This document shows positions 6,661 through 13,835 of a stretch of 31,036 nt of DNA, piece after piece. The stretch's first letter is position 1. Every line of letters starts with the position of its first letter. This DNA is from SVFI01 sp045643145. Its GTDB lineage: Bacteria > Bacillota > Clostridia > Lachnospirales > Lachnospiraceae. The DNA is taken from assembly GCA_045643145.1 (NCBI GenBank), contig JAZUKG010000164.1, positions 1 to 31,036 on the forward strand, written 5' to 3'. Under the pieces are notes generated by a model that was not told the DNA's origin, did no database searches, and saw only the letters and a list, made by a program, of their open reading frames with translations. The position numbers and the translations under genes were made by a program.

Positions 6661-9069
6661 TTACTTCTTAATCTTTGTATTGCCCGGAATTCCCTTTTTG
6701 TGAAAGAGCTTTTTGTATTTCGAAAGCTTTGCTGCCGGTACATAAATATATCCACCGTTTTTGATTCCCTTAAAGGCATTCTTTCCGACCTTTTTCAGTT
6801 TCTTTGAATCAATAACCAGGTTAGAAAGCTTTGAACATCCTGAAAATGCCTGGTTGCCGATTGTGGTTACATTTCCGCCCACCAATACAGTCACTACTTT
6901 TTTCTTACCATTTAAAGCTTTGTTTGCAACCTGAGTTACTTTATAGGTAAGGCCTTCATATTTAATGGTCGCAGGGATGATTACCTCTTTTGTATTTTTA
7001 TTGGTAACTCCGCTAAAGGCTACTGTATTGTTGCTGCCGGTACAGCTAAGCACCTTGTAGTTATTTCCGTCTACACTGATGCTGCTTCCCTTTGCTTTTA
7101 ATATTGTCCTGGTTACGACTGCTTTTTCAGCAGACTGCGCGATTTTTTTCGAAGAATCTCCGGCTAAAATCTTGACTGTATAGGTTGCGGCTCCGTCAAT
7201 CTGTGCCTGATAAGAATTTGCAGCGGTTGAGCCTACGCATACATAATTTCCGCCATTCTTTTTGATATATACATGATATTTACTAGCTCCGCTAACCGGT
7301 GTCCAGCTAATATTCAGCTTGTTGTTAGCCGCCTGACTAACTGCAGGTGCAGCCATACTCAAAGTATTCTGTCCATTTCCTGCCTTAATCATGTCATATG
7401 CCTGTTCGAACATCGGAATCGTTTTAGTTCCCAGCGCAGCATATCTGACATTGTTCTGACTGTCAACGATCACTCCAAAACATTTTTTTGTAGGCGCCAT
7501 TCCAATCATAGCCTCATAGTCATATAAAAGACTGTTTACTGTATTGCTGTTTGCAATCACAGAGAAATTGGAAGGCATTCCCAGCGCTGTATAATATGCC
7601 TTGGCAATCACCGAAGTCGTAAATCTGCTCGGATCGACTCCATTAGCCAAGAAATAATCCTCATATTCATCCATGGAAAGAATATCAAAAAGATATACAT
7701 CAACTCCGCTGTTATTTAATAATACAGAATCTGCTAAATCCTGCATTAAAACCTTGGTTCCTGCTTCCGAAGAATCAAAGAACAGGAAGAATTTAGCCTT
7801 TCCGTTTGCTGTAATATCCAGTACTTTGTTTGTCAGCACATCAAAAAAGGTTCCGGTCAGGTTTGGTTTATTAATCAGAGCAACTGCACCGGCTCCGCTT
7901 TCAAATTCTGCTGTCGGATACGAAATATCAGACATTGGGAATTCAGCCATAAACGCTTTGGTTGCATAGTCTTTATTTCTGGTATGACCTTTAAAGTCTG
8001 CCTGACTCTTTAAGAAGTAGCTTCTTCTGCCCGGAGTCTCATCATCCCAAGTCGCATCTACATTGTAGAACTTGTCCCCGATTTTAACGATATCCCAGCC
8101 ATGAGTCGGCTGTCCCTTGTTATCATCATTTCCGGCAATCAGTCTGGCTTCCAGACCCGCTTCCCATGCCAGTCGATAGAATAAAAGTGCATAAGACTGA
8201 CACACTACATAATGATCCTGGAATGCGTTATAAACCGTATACATCGGTCCATAGCTCGGATTGTTTTTAAAATGATAATGATCATAGGTCACCAAATCCA
8301 TGATGTAATCATAAATCAAAGTTGCCTTTTCTTTATCCGTTTTATTGCCATCCTTCAGTCCGAGACTGGCAACGACTCCTGCGATTTTCTGATCTACAAA
8401 TTTTTCCTGTGATGCAGTTGATCTCCATGTGATTTTTAAATAGTAGGTAACTGTTTCAGAAGAACTGGCAGCCTGTCTATACGCCCATCCTTTGAAAGCC
8501 CAGTAAATATAATCACCTTCATTTGGCTTTGTCCCTTTTTCATAAGACATCGCTCTGTTCACAATCTTTTTAAACTGCTTTTGATTTGCATCTTTGGAAT
8601 TGGCCAGTTTGATAGTAATGCTACTCTTTCTGGCTACAAACTGTTTTCTGAGATACTCAGCTGCCTGTTTCTCAGTTGCATAACCGAGGCCCTCCGCTGC
8701 AATCATATCTTCTATGTCATTTTCGGATACCGTAACACCGTTCTCAGATACAGACTGGTCAGCATTACACTGCGCCAGGTATTCTTCAAATTCCTCCTCA
8801 GCATCTTCCCATTCGCTGCCACATCCTTCTGACTCAAGCCATTCTTCTTCTGACATTTCTGCAGCAGCAAATCCTTCATCCGAAAAAATATCTACGAGCC
8901 CTAATGGCTGAGCTGTCTTTTCATACGAATCCTGATCCAAAGTTTCTAAAAAAGCACCCTCAGGATTTGTCAGATTACTAACTGTCTGCTCATTTGCATA
9001 GGCAGGTGTCTGAATCGTTGTCAATACCATTGCTGCGGTTAACAGCATCGCTAAAATTCGTTTTCTCAT
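6661..9069 (-). CDS. Secreted transglutaminase-like / BspA-like repeat protein
   Basis: An 802-aa exported protein. In order: signal peptide (residues 1-26, cleavage likely after AYA); an acidic segment rich in E and D (65-100); a transglutaminase/protease-like core with the apparent triad C290, H323 and D338 (VVCQSYA, THGWD, NVDATWD); a region at about 395-565 that resembles a thioredoxin-like fold without a CxxC pair (KAKFFLFFDSSEAG); a fibronectin-III-like domain at about 575-655; and a C-terminal BspA-type leucine-rich region (about 690-775, with NQAFSGCSKLSNLVI and KNAFKGIKN). No sorting signal or membrane anchor is seen at the basic C terminus. It starts 12 bases after scpB with a good GGGGAG site, so it may be cotranscribed. 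A peptidase or crosslinking activity at the cell surface is inferred from the triad; the substrate is unknown. Confidence 0.75.
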   Translation of the reverse strand: MRKRILAMLLTAAMVLTTIQTPAYANEQTVSNLTNPEGAFLETLDQDSYEKTAQPLGLVDIFSDEGFAAAEMSEEEWLESEGCGSEWEDAEEEFEEYLAQCNADQSVSENGVTVSENDIEDMIAAEGLGYATEKQAAEYLRKQFVARKSSITIKLANSKDANQKQFKKIVNRAMSYEKGTKPNEGDYIYWAFKGWAYRQAASSSETVTYYLKITWRSTASQEKFVDQKIAGVVASLGLKDGNKTDKEKATLIYDYIMDLVTYDHYHFKNNPSYGPMYTVYNAFQDHYVVCQSYALLFYRLAWEAGLEARLIAGNDDNKGQPTHGWDIVKIGDKFYNVDATWDDETPGRRSYFLKSQADFKGHTRNKDYATKAFMAEFPMSDISYPTAEFESGAGAVALINKPNLTGTFFDVLTNKVLDITANGKAKFFLFFDSSEAGTKVLMQDLADSVLLNNSGVDVYLFDILSMDEYEDYFLANGVDPSRFTTSVIAKAYYTALGMPSNFSVIANSNTVNSLLYDYEAMIGMAPTKKCFGVIVDSQNNVRYAALGTKTIPMFEQAYDMIKAGNGQNTLSMAAPAVSQAANNKLNISWTPVSGASKYHVYIKKNGGNYVCVGSTAANSYQAQIDGAATYTVKILAGDSSKKIAQSAEKAVVTRTILKAKGSSISVDGNNYKVLSCTGSNNTVAFSGVTNKNTKEVIIPATIKYEGLTYKVTQVANKALNGKKKVVTVLVGGNVTTIGNQAFSGCSKLSNLVIDSKKLKKVGKNAFKGIKNGGYIYVPAAKLSKYKKLFHKKGIPGNTKIKK

Positions 9070-9081
9070 TTCTTTTCTCCC

Positions 9082-9660
9082 CTAAATATCAAGTTTTAGC
9101 TGGACTTCCTTTTCCGCCTCTTCTTTAAACATAGCCATCTGATCCATATTCATTTCCGGAAGCTCAGTCAGGCTGCTGACACCAAAGCTTCTCAAAAACT
9201 GCTGTGTGGTTCCTAAAAGGATAGGTCTACCCGGTGCATCCTTTCTTCCCACTTCTGTAATCAGTTCAAAATCTAACAAACGGTTTACTGCATGATCACA
9301 GCTAACTCCTCTTATTTTATCAATTTCCATTTTGGTAACCGGTTGCTTGTAGGCAACTATTGCCAAGGTTTCCAGCAGTGCATCGGTTAACACATATTTA
9401 CGCGGTGCCTTTACCACCTTGATTAAATATTCATAATACTGTGACTTGGTACAAAGCTGAAATGCATTTTCCAGCTGTAATAAGGTAATTCCTCTGTCAC
9501 TTTCGTCATATTCTTTTTTCATATCAAGCAAAAGCTTTAAGGTATCCTTTTCCTCTATTTCCAGAACCTCTGAAAGCTTGGATACTTCAATGCTGTCACC
9601 CATTGCAAACAAAATAGACTCTATTATGGCTTTATTTTTCTTTTTATCTGCTTCTTTCAT
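9082..9660 (-). CDS. scpB: Segregation and condensation protein B
   Basis: A 192-aa ScpB, the kleisin-interacting winged-helix subunit of the SMC-ScpAB condensin, which acts in chromosome compaction and segregation. Two winged-helix domains are expected; conserved family text is visible at ALLETLAIVAYKQPVTKMEIDKIRGV and GRPILLGTTQQFLRSFG, and length is typical (about 170-200 aa). Its ATG overlaps the scpA stop by four bases, which indicates translational coupling. Confidence 0.96.
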   Translation of the reverse strand: MKEADKKKNKAIIESILFAMGDSIEVSKLSEVLEIEEKDTLKLLLDMKKEYDESDRGITLLQLENAFQLCTKSQYYEYLIKVVKAPRKYVLTDALLETLAIVAYKQPVTKMEIDKIRGVSCDHAVNRLLDFELITEVGRKDAPGRPILLGTTQQFLRSFGVSSLTELPEMNMDQMAMFKEEAEKEVQLKLDI

Positions 9661-10412
9661 GAAACGGCTTCTTCCTTTCTGGTAATTTCAATATCATCAA
9701 AGGTATGATCTTGTTTGATATCAATCTGTCCGATTTTCATAAGCTCGAGAATTACCAGGAAGGTAACAATGACCTCTGCCTTTGAATTCTGCTTTTGCAA
9801 TAAATCACGGAAGCTCATTTTGTGATGGCGGCTGATATAGTCCTTGATATAAGTACTCTTTACCTCCATATCCACTTCTTCTCTTTCGATTTTACCAAAG
9901 CTGGCACGAATCGGATCAATCTTGTCCTCCTGACGTTTCATAACGGATTCAAAGATTTCCTTTAATTTTGCCAGGTTTACATCCTTTAATAAATCATCAT
10001 AATCTACAGGAGGCTTGTACTCTTCAAGTTCCTTGGGCAGATTTTGCTTGGTATTAAAATTGCGATCTGCATCGATATGTCTGTCCTTGAGCTGGAAGGA
10101 CATATATTTATACATTTTGTATTCCAACAGCTTTTGTACCAATTCCGCACGCGGATCCTCTTCCTCGCCGTCTTCATTGACTTCACTCGGAAGCAGCATT
10201 TTACACTTGATATCAATCAGCGTCGCAGCCATCACCATGAACTCACTCATGACATTCATGTCTTTGGAATCGAGCTGTTTGACATATTCCAAATACTGGT
10301 CTGTAATCAAAACAATCGGAATATCATAGATATCTACTTTATTCTTTTCAATCAGGAATAATAATAGGTCCAGCGGTCCTTCAAATACCTGAAGTTTAAT
10401 ATTTAATGCCAT
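9657..10412 (-). CDS. scpA: Segregation and condensation protein A
   Basis: A 251-aa kleisin that bridges the SMC dimer and recruits ScpB in the bacterial condensin. The family opening VFEGPLDLLLFLIEKNKVDIYDIPI is present near the N terminus, followed by the acidic, helical middle region and a C-terminal winged-helix that contacts the SMC head (ELMKIGQIDIKQDHTFDDIEI). Length is normal. It starts 15 bases after the metallophosphoesterase gene with an AAAGGTG site and overlaps scpB by four bases. Confidence 0.96.
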   Translation of the reverse strand: MALNIKLQVFEGPLDLLLFLIEKNKVDIYDIPIVLITDQYLEYVKQLDSKDMNVMSEFMVMAATLIDIKCKMLLPSEVNEDGEEEDPRAELVQKLLEYKMYKYMSFQLKDRHIDADRNFNTKQNLPKELEEYKPPVDYDDLLKDVNLAKLKEIFESVMKRQEDKIDPIRASFGKIEREEVDMEVKSTYIKDYISRHHKMSFRDLLQKQNSKAEVIVTFLVILELMKIGQIDIKQDHTFDDIEITRKEEAVS

Positions 10413-10427
10413 AATGACACCTTTCTG

Positions 10428-11318
10428 TTATCTATTTTTTTGTAGTTTCTTCTTGGAAGGTTTCTCCAGGGTAATTTCTATCAATTCTCCCGGATTAAAC
10501 ATACGAAGCGGAATGGTATGTGCACCCAGACCTCGGCTGATAATCATGGTCTTTTCCCATTTTTCAAACAATCCGCCGTCATAATGCGGAAACAGCGTAA
10601 AGTTGGTAGAAAGTACGCCGCCCAAAAACGGAAGTCTGACTACTCCGCCGTGGACATGTCCGCTCAGCGTTAAATCCGCTCCCCAGGAAGCATATTCATC
10701 AAAATAGTCCGGATTATGTGCCAGCAAGAGCTGATAATAACCTTCTCTCTTGATTGGCAAAATCTCATCCAGATATCCCGGTTCCATCGGCTCTTTACGA
10801 AAACGTTTGTAAAAACCTTTATCAATTTCACAGCCTGTAATCTGAATGTTTTTCTCCTCTAAAAAGGCAGATTCATTTTTCAGTCTGTCTATGCCGATTT
10901 TTTGCAGACCTTCTTCATATCTGTCACCCATATCCCCGTATACATCAGGATACAGTTCCAAACGATATTCATGATTTCCGTTTGCATAATAAACCGGATA
11001 TTTATTCTGCAATCTTTGAACCAAGTCGAGGGCCGGCTGCAACGCTTCGCCCGGTCTGGCAGTCAGTAAATCGCCGCCTATCACTACAGCCTCAGGTCCG
11101 ATTTCATCAATCGCCGCTAAAAGCTTTTCCTGATTCTCGCCGTATTGTTTATTGTGAAGGTCTGACAAAAATACAAAATGAAAATTCTCCTTAATTCCCT
11201 TGGCAATAATTCGATAAGAAACCCTGTGAAAACGATTGGAATCACGAATAATTACCCCGATAAAAAAGAGAACCAATATTACCGCTACGGTCCAAAGAAT
11301 ATAAATATAACCATTCAT
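10428..11318 (-). CDS. Membrane-anchored metallophosphoesterase (YkuE/YaeI-like)
   Basis: A 296-aa calcineurin-like phosphoesterase with an N-terminal membrane segment (about residues 3-24, IYILWTVAVILVLFFIGVII). The di-metal motifs are in order: SDLH (D53, H55), GGDLL (D83), GNHE (N115, H116), AHNPD and SGHVHGG near the C terminus. The family includes YkuE- and UDP-diacylglucosamine-hydrolase-like enzymes, so a lipid or envelope phosphoester is a possible substrate, but nothing specific can be read. The ATG at 11318 is chosen because AAAGGAAAAG precedes it; an in-frame TTG at 11348 would contain that site. It lies between the second carboxypeptidase gene and scpA. Confidence 0.87.
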   Translation of the reverse strand: MNGYIYILWTVAVILVLFFIGVIIRDSNRFHRVSYRIIAKGIKENFHFVFLSDLHNKQYGENQEKLLAAIDEIGPEAVVIGGDLLTARPGEALQPALDLVQRLQNKYPVYYANGNHEYRLELYPDVYGDMGDRYEEGLQKIGIDRLKNESAFLEEKNIQITGCEIDKGFYKRFRKEPMEPGYLDEILPIKREGYYQLLLAHNPDYFDEYASWGADLTLSGHVHGGVVRLPFLGGVLSTNFTLFPHYDGGLFEKWEKTMIISRGLGAHTIPLRMFNPGELIEITLEKPSKKKLQKNR

Positions 11319-11380
11319 ATTTAAACTTTTCCTTTTGGGTCTAAACAATAATCCGTTTTATTATACTAAATTTATGGCAA

Positions 11381-12565
11381 TTATAAAAGAACCTTATGAA
11401 AAACTTCAGAAAAAACATTTCCAAAGGTCGCCCTTTTCACATCCTCTTTTAAACAGATTTCTACACTTCCTATCCTCTCTTCTCCTAAATAATACTCCGC
11501 ACATCCTACCTTTTCTCCCTTCTTTTCAGGCGCAGTAATCTCTGTCTCCATAGATATACTGCGTTTTACCTCAGACAAATTTCTGCCCCGAGTATCCAAA
11601 TAACAAAAGTTCTGACAGGTCGTTTTGGCCTTCTTTTCTTTTCCGCCTCGAACCGGTATTTCCGGCATAATTCCATTTTCATCTTTATACAGACTACAAT
11701 TTGCAAAACCATATTCCAAAAGAGTCTTGGCCTCCTGGAATCTGAGTTTTGGCGTCGGCGCCTTCATAACGACTGCAATCAAATCCAGATTTCCCTGGGT
11801 AGCGGTCGCTGAAAAGCAATAACCGGCCTTGTCTGTAGAGCCGGTTTTCATTCCTGTAGTATATGGAAAAAGCTTTAACAGCTTGTTGGTACTAGAAAGT
11901 GTAAAGTTGCTTTCGCCCTTTCTCGTTTTATGCACAATATCCTCTGTCCAGATTCCTGTATATTCCAAAACCTGCGGATGGTTCAATAAAAGATTTCTCG
12001 TAAGTAAGGCAATATCCCCGGCGCAGGTATAATGCTCATCCGAGGAAGTCAGTCCGCAGCAATCCACAAAATGGGTATTCGTTAATCCCATATTTTCTGC
12101 TGTCCGGTTCATACGATTGACAAAAGCATCTTCTGAGCCTTCTATATACTCTGCCATACAGACGCTGGCATCATTTCCGGAGGCAATGGCGATACATTTA
12201 ATCAAGGTTTCTACGCTTTGGATCTCGCCCTCTTCCAAAAAGACCTGACTGCCGCCCATAGACTTGGCATAAGCACTCGTAGTTACTTCATCCTCTAAAT
12301 GTATTTTTCCGTCATTTAGATCCTCAAAGATCAAATACAAGGTCATAATCTTGGTAATACTGGCAGGGCTAAGTCTTTCCTCCCGGTTCTTTTCACAGAT
12401 GATCTGACCGGTCTCCTTTTCCATCAGGACATAGCTTTCACTCTCGAGCGCCAGCGTTTGATCCGGCATCGAATTGTTACTAACCGCATCCTCACACCAG
12501 CCGCTTACACGCATTCCCAAACTTAAGCAAATGATCAAACAAAAAAGAACGATTCTTTTATTCAT
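11381..12565 (-). CDS. D-alanyl-D-alanine carboxypeptidase (DacF-like)
   Basis: A 394-aa S11-family serine peptidase of peptidoglycan maturation. It has a signal peptide (residues 1-24) and motifs SITK (S69, K72), SGN at 129-131 and KTG at 240-242 (GMKTGSTDKAGYC). A beta-rich C-terminal domain ends in a short amphipathic helix (NVFSEVFHKVLL), the usual membrane-peripheral anchor of this family. The ATG is preceded by TGAGGTATAT. Proximity to scpAB parallels the scpAB-dacB neighbourhood known in Bacillus, but whether it serves vegetative or spore peptidoglycan cannot be decided here. It is a divergent paralogue of the enzyme at 5392-6597, with the canonical SGN second motif. Confidence 0.93.
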   Translation of the reverse strand: MNKRIVLFCLIICLSLGMRVSGWCEDAVSNNSMPDQTLALESESYVLMEKETGQIICEKNREERLSPASITKIMTLYLIFEDLNDGKIHLEDEVTTSAYAKSMGGSQVFLEEGEIQSVETLIKCIAIASGNDASVCMAEYIEGSEDAFVNRMNRTAENMGLTNTHFVDCCGLTSSDEHYTCAGDIALLTRNLLLNHPQVLEYTGIWTEDIVHKTRKGESNFTLSSTNKLLKLFPYTTGMKTGSTDKAGYCFSATATQGNLDLIAVVMKAPTPKLRFQEAKTLLEYGFANCSLYKDENGIMPEIPVRGGKEKKAKTTCQNFCYLDTRGRNLSEVKRSISMETEITAPEKKGEKVGCAEYYLGEERIGSVEICLKEDVKRATFGNVFSEVFHKVLL

Positions 12566-12591
12566 ATATACCTCAAATATGTATTTATCTC

Positions 12592-12619
12592 ATTGTATGC
12601 CGAAGATAATATTTCAGAA
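12592..12619 (-). promoter_or_regulatory. Possible promoter of the dacF-like gene
   Basis: A -10 hexamer TACAAT (12592-12597 on the complement) is preceded after 16 bases by a weak -35 TTCTGA (12614-12619). The match in the -35 element is poor, so this is only a candidate. Confidence 0.3.
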
Positions 12620-12646
12620 CACAGACAAGACCGCCGTAAATAAGGA

Positions 12647-12671
12647 AAGAATTGCTTTTACAGCAATTCTT
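12647..12671. terminator. Hairpin with terminator-like flanks
   Basis: A perfect 9-bp stem, AAGAATTGC at 12647-12655 with GCAATTCTT at 12663-12671, closes a seven-base loop. T-rich but interrupted bases follow on both strands, so it could end transcription in either direction. The gene it serves is unclear, because the upstream minus-strand gene already has its own terminator at 12721-12758. Confidence 0.45.
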
Positions 12672-12681
12672 TTGATTGCAC

Positions 12682-12713
12682 TGCCGGCATGGCCCCGCGG
12701 CACCGGGCCGCGG
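12682..12713. repeat. GC-rich palindromic island
   Basis: A short, nearly pure G/C segment contains the palindrome TGCCGGCA (12682-12689) and two copies of CCGCGG (12695-12700 and 12708-12713), which can pair with each other around a seven-base loop. Its composition is unlike everything around it. No run of T follows on either strand, so it is not a typical terminator. Function unknown. Confidence 0.6.
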
Positions 12714-12720
12714 TAAAAAA

Positions 12721-12758
12721 TAAAAAAAGCGAAAATGCAGTAAACCCACATTTTCGCT
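12721..12758 (-). terminator. Rho-independent terminator of the CmpB-like gene
   Basis: On the minus strand, a perfect 10-bp stem (12749-12758 with 12728-12737, AGCGAAAATG type) is followed by seven T residues and a further T-rich run. It begins 14 bases after the stop codon of the membrane protein gene. Confidence 0.93.
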
Positions 12759-12772
12759 CTGATCACTCTATA

Positions 12773-13372
12773 TTATCTATCTCTAAAAGAATGGTAATAG
12801 TCCATTACCTGTTCACGTTTTTCCTTGATATTCGCACGTAGATTGATATCCAGTGCATCCAAAACATGATACATAAAATCAAATAAGTATAAGCAAAGGA
12901 TGGTCATGGATACCGGTCGGCCGATATGCGTCGGAATCGAAGTAACCAATCTCAAAATCAATCCGTGAAGCCAATATACAATGATGATTCCGTAAAAGCC
13001 CCAGGCTACTGTACTTTCGAGACAAATCACACCCTGGTAGTTAAAAGGCTTCATCGTATAATCCCACCATACTTCATTCAGACAACGAAGCATGAGTCTG
13101 GCAACCAAATACTCAAAGATGGTTGCGCTGATTGCTGCCACAAAATAAAGTGTAATCATATTATTTTTAAACGGAAGCAATAAATAATATCCCATAATTG
13201 CACCAAAGCCATAGATCGGACAAAACGGTCCCACACCAAAGCCTCGGTTGGTCAGCTTTTTATTGCAGATACTCATATAAAGGGACTCAACGAACCACCC
13301 GATTATACTGTATGCAATAAAGCATTCTATCAACACCAGAAGAGAGGAATCCATAATTTCTCTCGTCCACAT
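12773..13372 (-). CDS. CmpB-like membrane protein (putative ABC transporter type IV family)
   Basis: A 199-aa protein with about five membrane segments (roughly residues 8-30, 50-67, 73-95, 116-140 and 153-173). The conserved first-loop text NRGFGVGPFCPIYGFGA and the helix start IGWFVESLY match the family called ABC_trans_CmpB (PF06541), whose biochemical role is poorly established. A tryptophan-rich loop (EVWWDYTMKPFNYQG) precedes the fourth segment, and the C terminus is a charged cytosolic tail. The ATG at 13372 has an AGGAG site nine bases upstream. It appears monocistronic, with inverted repeats in its upstream region and a strong terminator behind it. Confidence 0.8.
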   Translation of the reverse strand: MWTREIMDSSLLVLIECFIAYSIIGWFVESLYMSICNKKLTNRGFGVGPFCPIYGFGAIMGYYLLLPFKNNMITLYFVAAISATIFEYLVARLMLRCLNEVWWDYTMKPFNYQGVICLESTVAWGFYGIIIVYWLHGLILRLVTSIPTHIGRPVSMTILCLYLFDFMYHVLDALDINLRANIKEKREQVMDYYHSFRDR

Positions 13373-13403
13373 ATAATCACTCTCCTAAAATATAGAAATC
13401 AAT

Positions 13404-13440
13404 ACTACATATAGTGATTTTTACTATCATATATGCTAGT
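13404..13440. promoter_or_regulatory. Paired inverted repeats upstream of the CmpB-like gene
   Basis: Two imperfect palindromes share ACTA...TAGT ends: 13404-13415 (ACTA-N4-TAGT) and 13423-13440 (ACTA-N10-TAGT, centred on CATATATG). They lie 32 to 68 bases before the ATG of the membrane protein gene, where an operator would be expected. No regulator is identified. Confidence 0.35.
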
Positions 13441-13466
13441 AATTGAAATTTTGCTAATAATACTAC

Positions 13467-13496
13467 AAAATCCCTGGTAAGAATACCAGGGATTTT
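13467..13496 (-). terminator. Rho-independent terminator of rpsU
   Basis: A 13-bp perfect stem (13484-13496 with 13467-13479, core ATCCCTGGTA) closes a four-base loop; the 3' arm ends in TTTT on the minus strand, followed by a T-rich tail. It starts ten bases after the rpsU stop. Confidence 0.9.
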
Positions 13497-13505
13497 AATA
13501 ACATA

Positions 13506-13682
13506 TTAGTTATATTTGCGCTTTCTAGCTGCTTCAGATTTTTTCTTACGTCTAACACTTGGTTTTTCGTAGTGCTCTCTTTTATGAATTTCCTGCTGGA
13601 TACCAGCCTTTGCACAACTTCTCTTAAAACGACGTAATGCGCTATCTAAAGTCTCATTTTCTTTAACGATGACGTTTGACAT
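13506..13682 (-). CDS. rpsU: 30S ribosomal protein S21
   Basis: A 58-aa bS21 read directly from the sequence: MSNVIVKENETLDSALRR at the start, then RFKRSCAKAGIQQEI and a lysine/arginine-rich C terminus ending RKRKYN. Length and sequence are typical of Firmicutes bS21, which sits near the anti-Shine-Dalgarno end of 16S rRNA and supports initiation. It has its own strong extended -10 promoter, a structured leader with a GGGAGG ribosome binding site and a clear terminator, so it is expressed as a separate unit after alaS. Confidence 0.96.
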   Translation of the reverse strand: MSNVIVKENETLDSALRRFKRSCAKAGIQQEIHKREHYEKPSVRRKKKSEAARKRKYN

Positions 13683-13693
13683 AACCTACACCT

Positions 13694-13734
13694 AACCTCC
13701 CTTCAGTCCCTTCATGTATCATGACTGCAAGGTT
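13694..13734 (-). promoter_or_regulatory. Structured rpsU 5' leader
   Basis: In the transcript, AACCT at 13730-13734 can pair with AGGTT at 13694-13698, which is part of the GGGAGGTT ribosome binding site. Inside, CAG pairs with CTG and TCATG with CATGA around an ATA loop. The leader could therefore hide the ribosome binding site. Pairing is seen directly; regulation by S21 or another signal is inference. Confidence 0.45.
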
Positions 13735-13765
13735 TTTATTTGTATGCAAAATAACATACACTAGT

Positions 13766-13793
13766 ATTATAGCAGATTTTTCCAATACGTCAA
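13766..13793 (-). promoter_or_regulatory. rpsU promoter
   Basis: TTGACG (13788-13793 on the complement), a 16-base spacer and TATAAT (13766-13771), with TGC directly before the -10 hexamer (extended -10). It is close to the vegetative sigma consensus and lies about 85 bases before the rpsU ATG. Confidence 0.9.
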
Positions 13794-13835
13794 CAACATT
13801 TTTAGAAAAACTGCAATTAATCTGTTTGACTAGAA

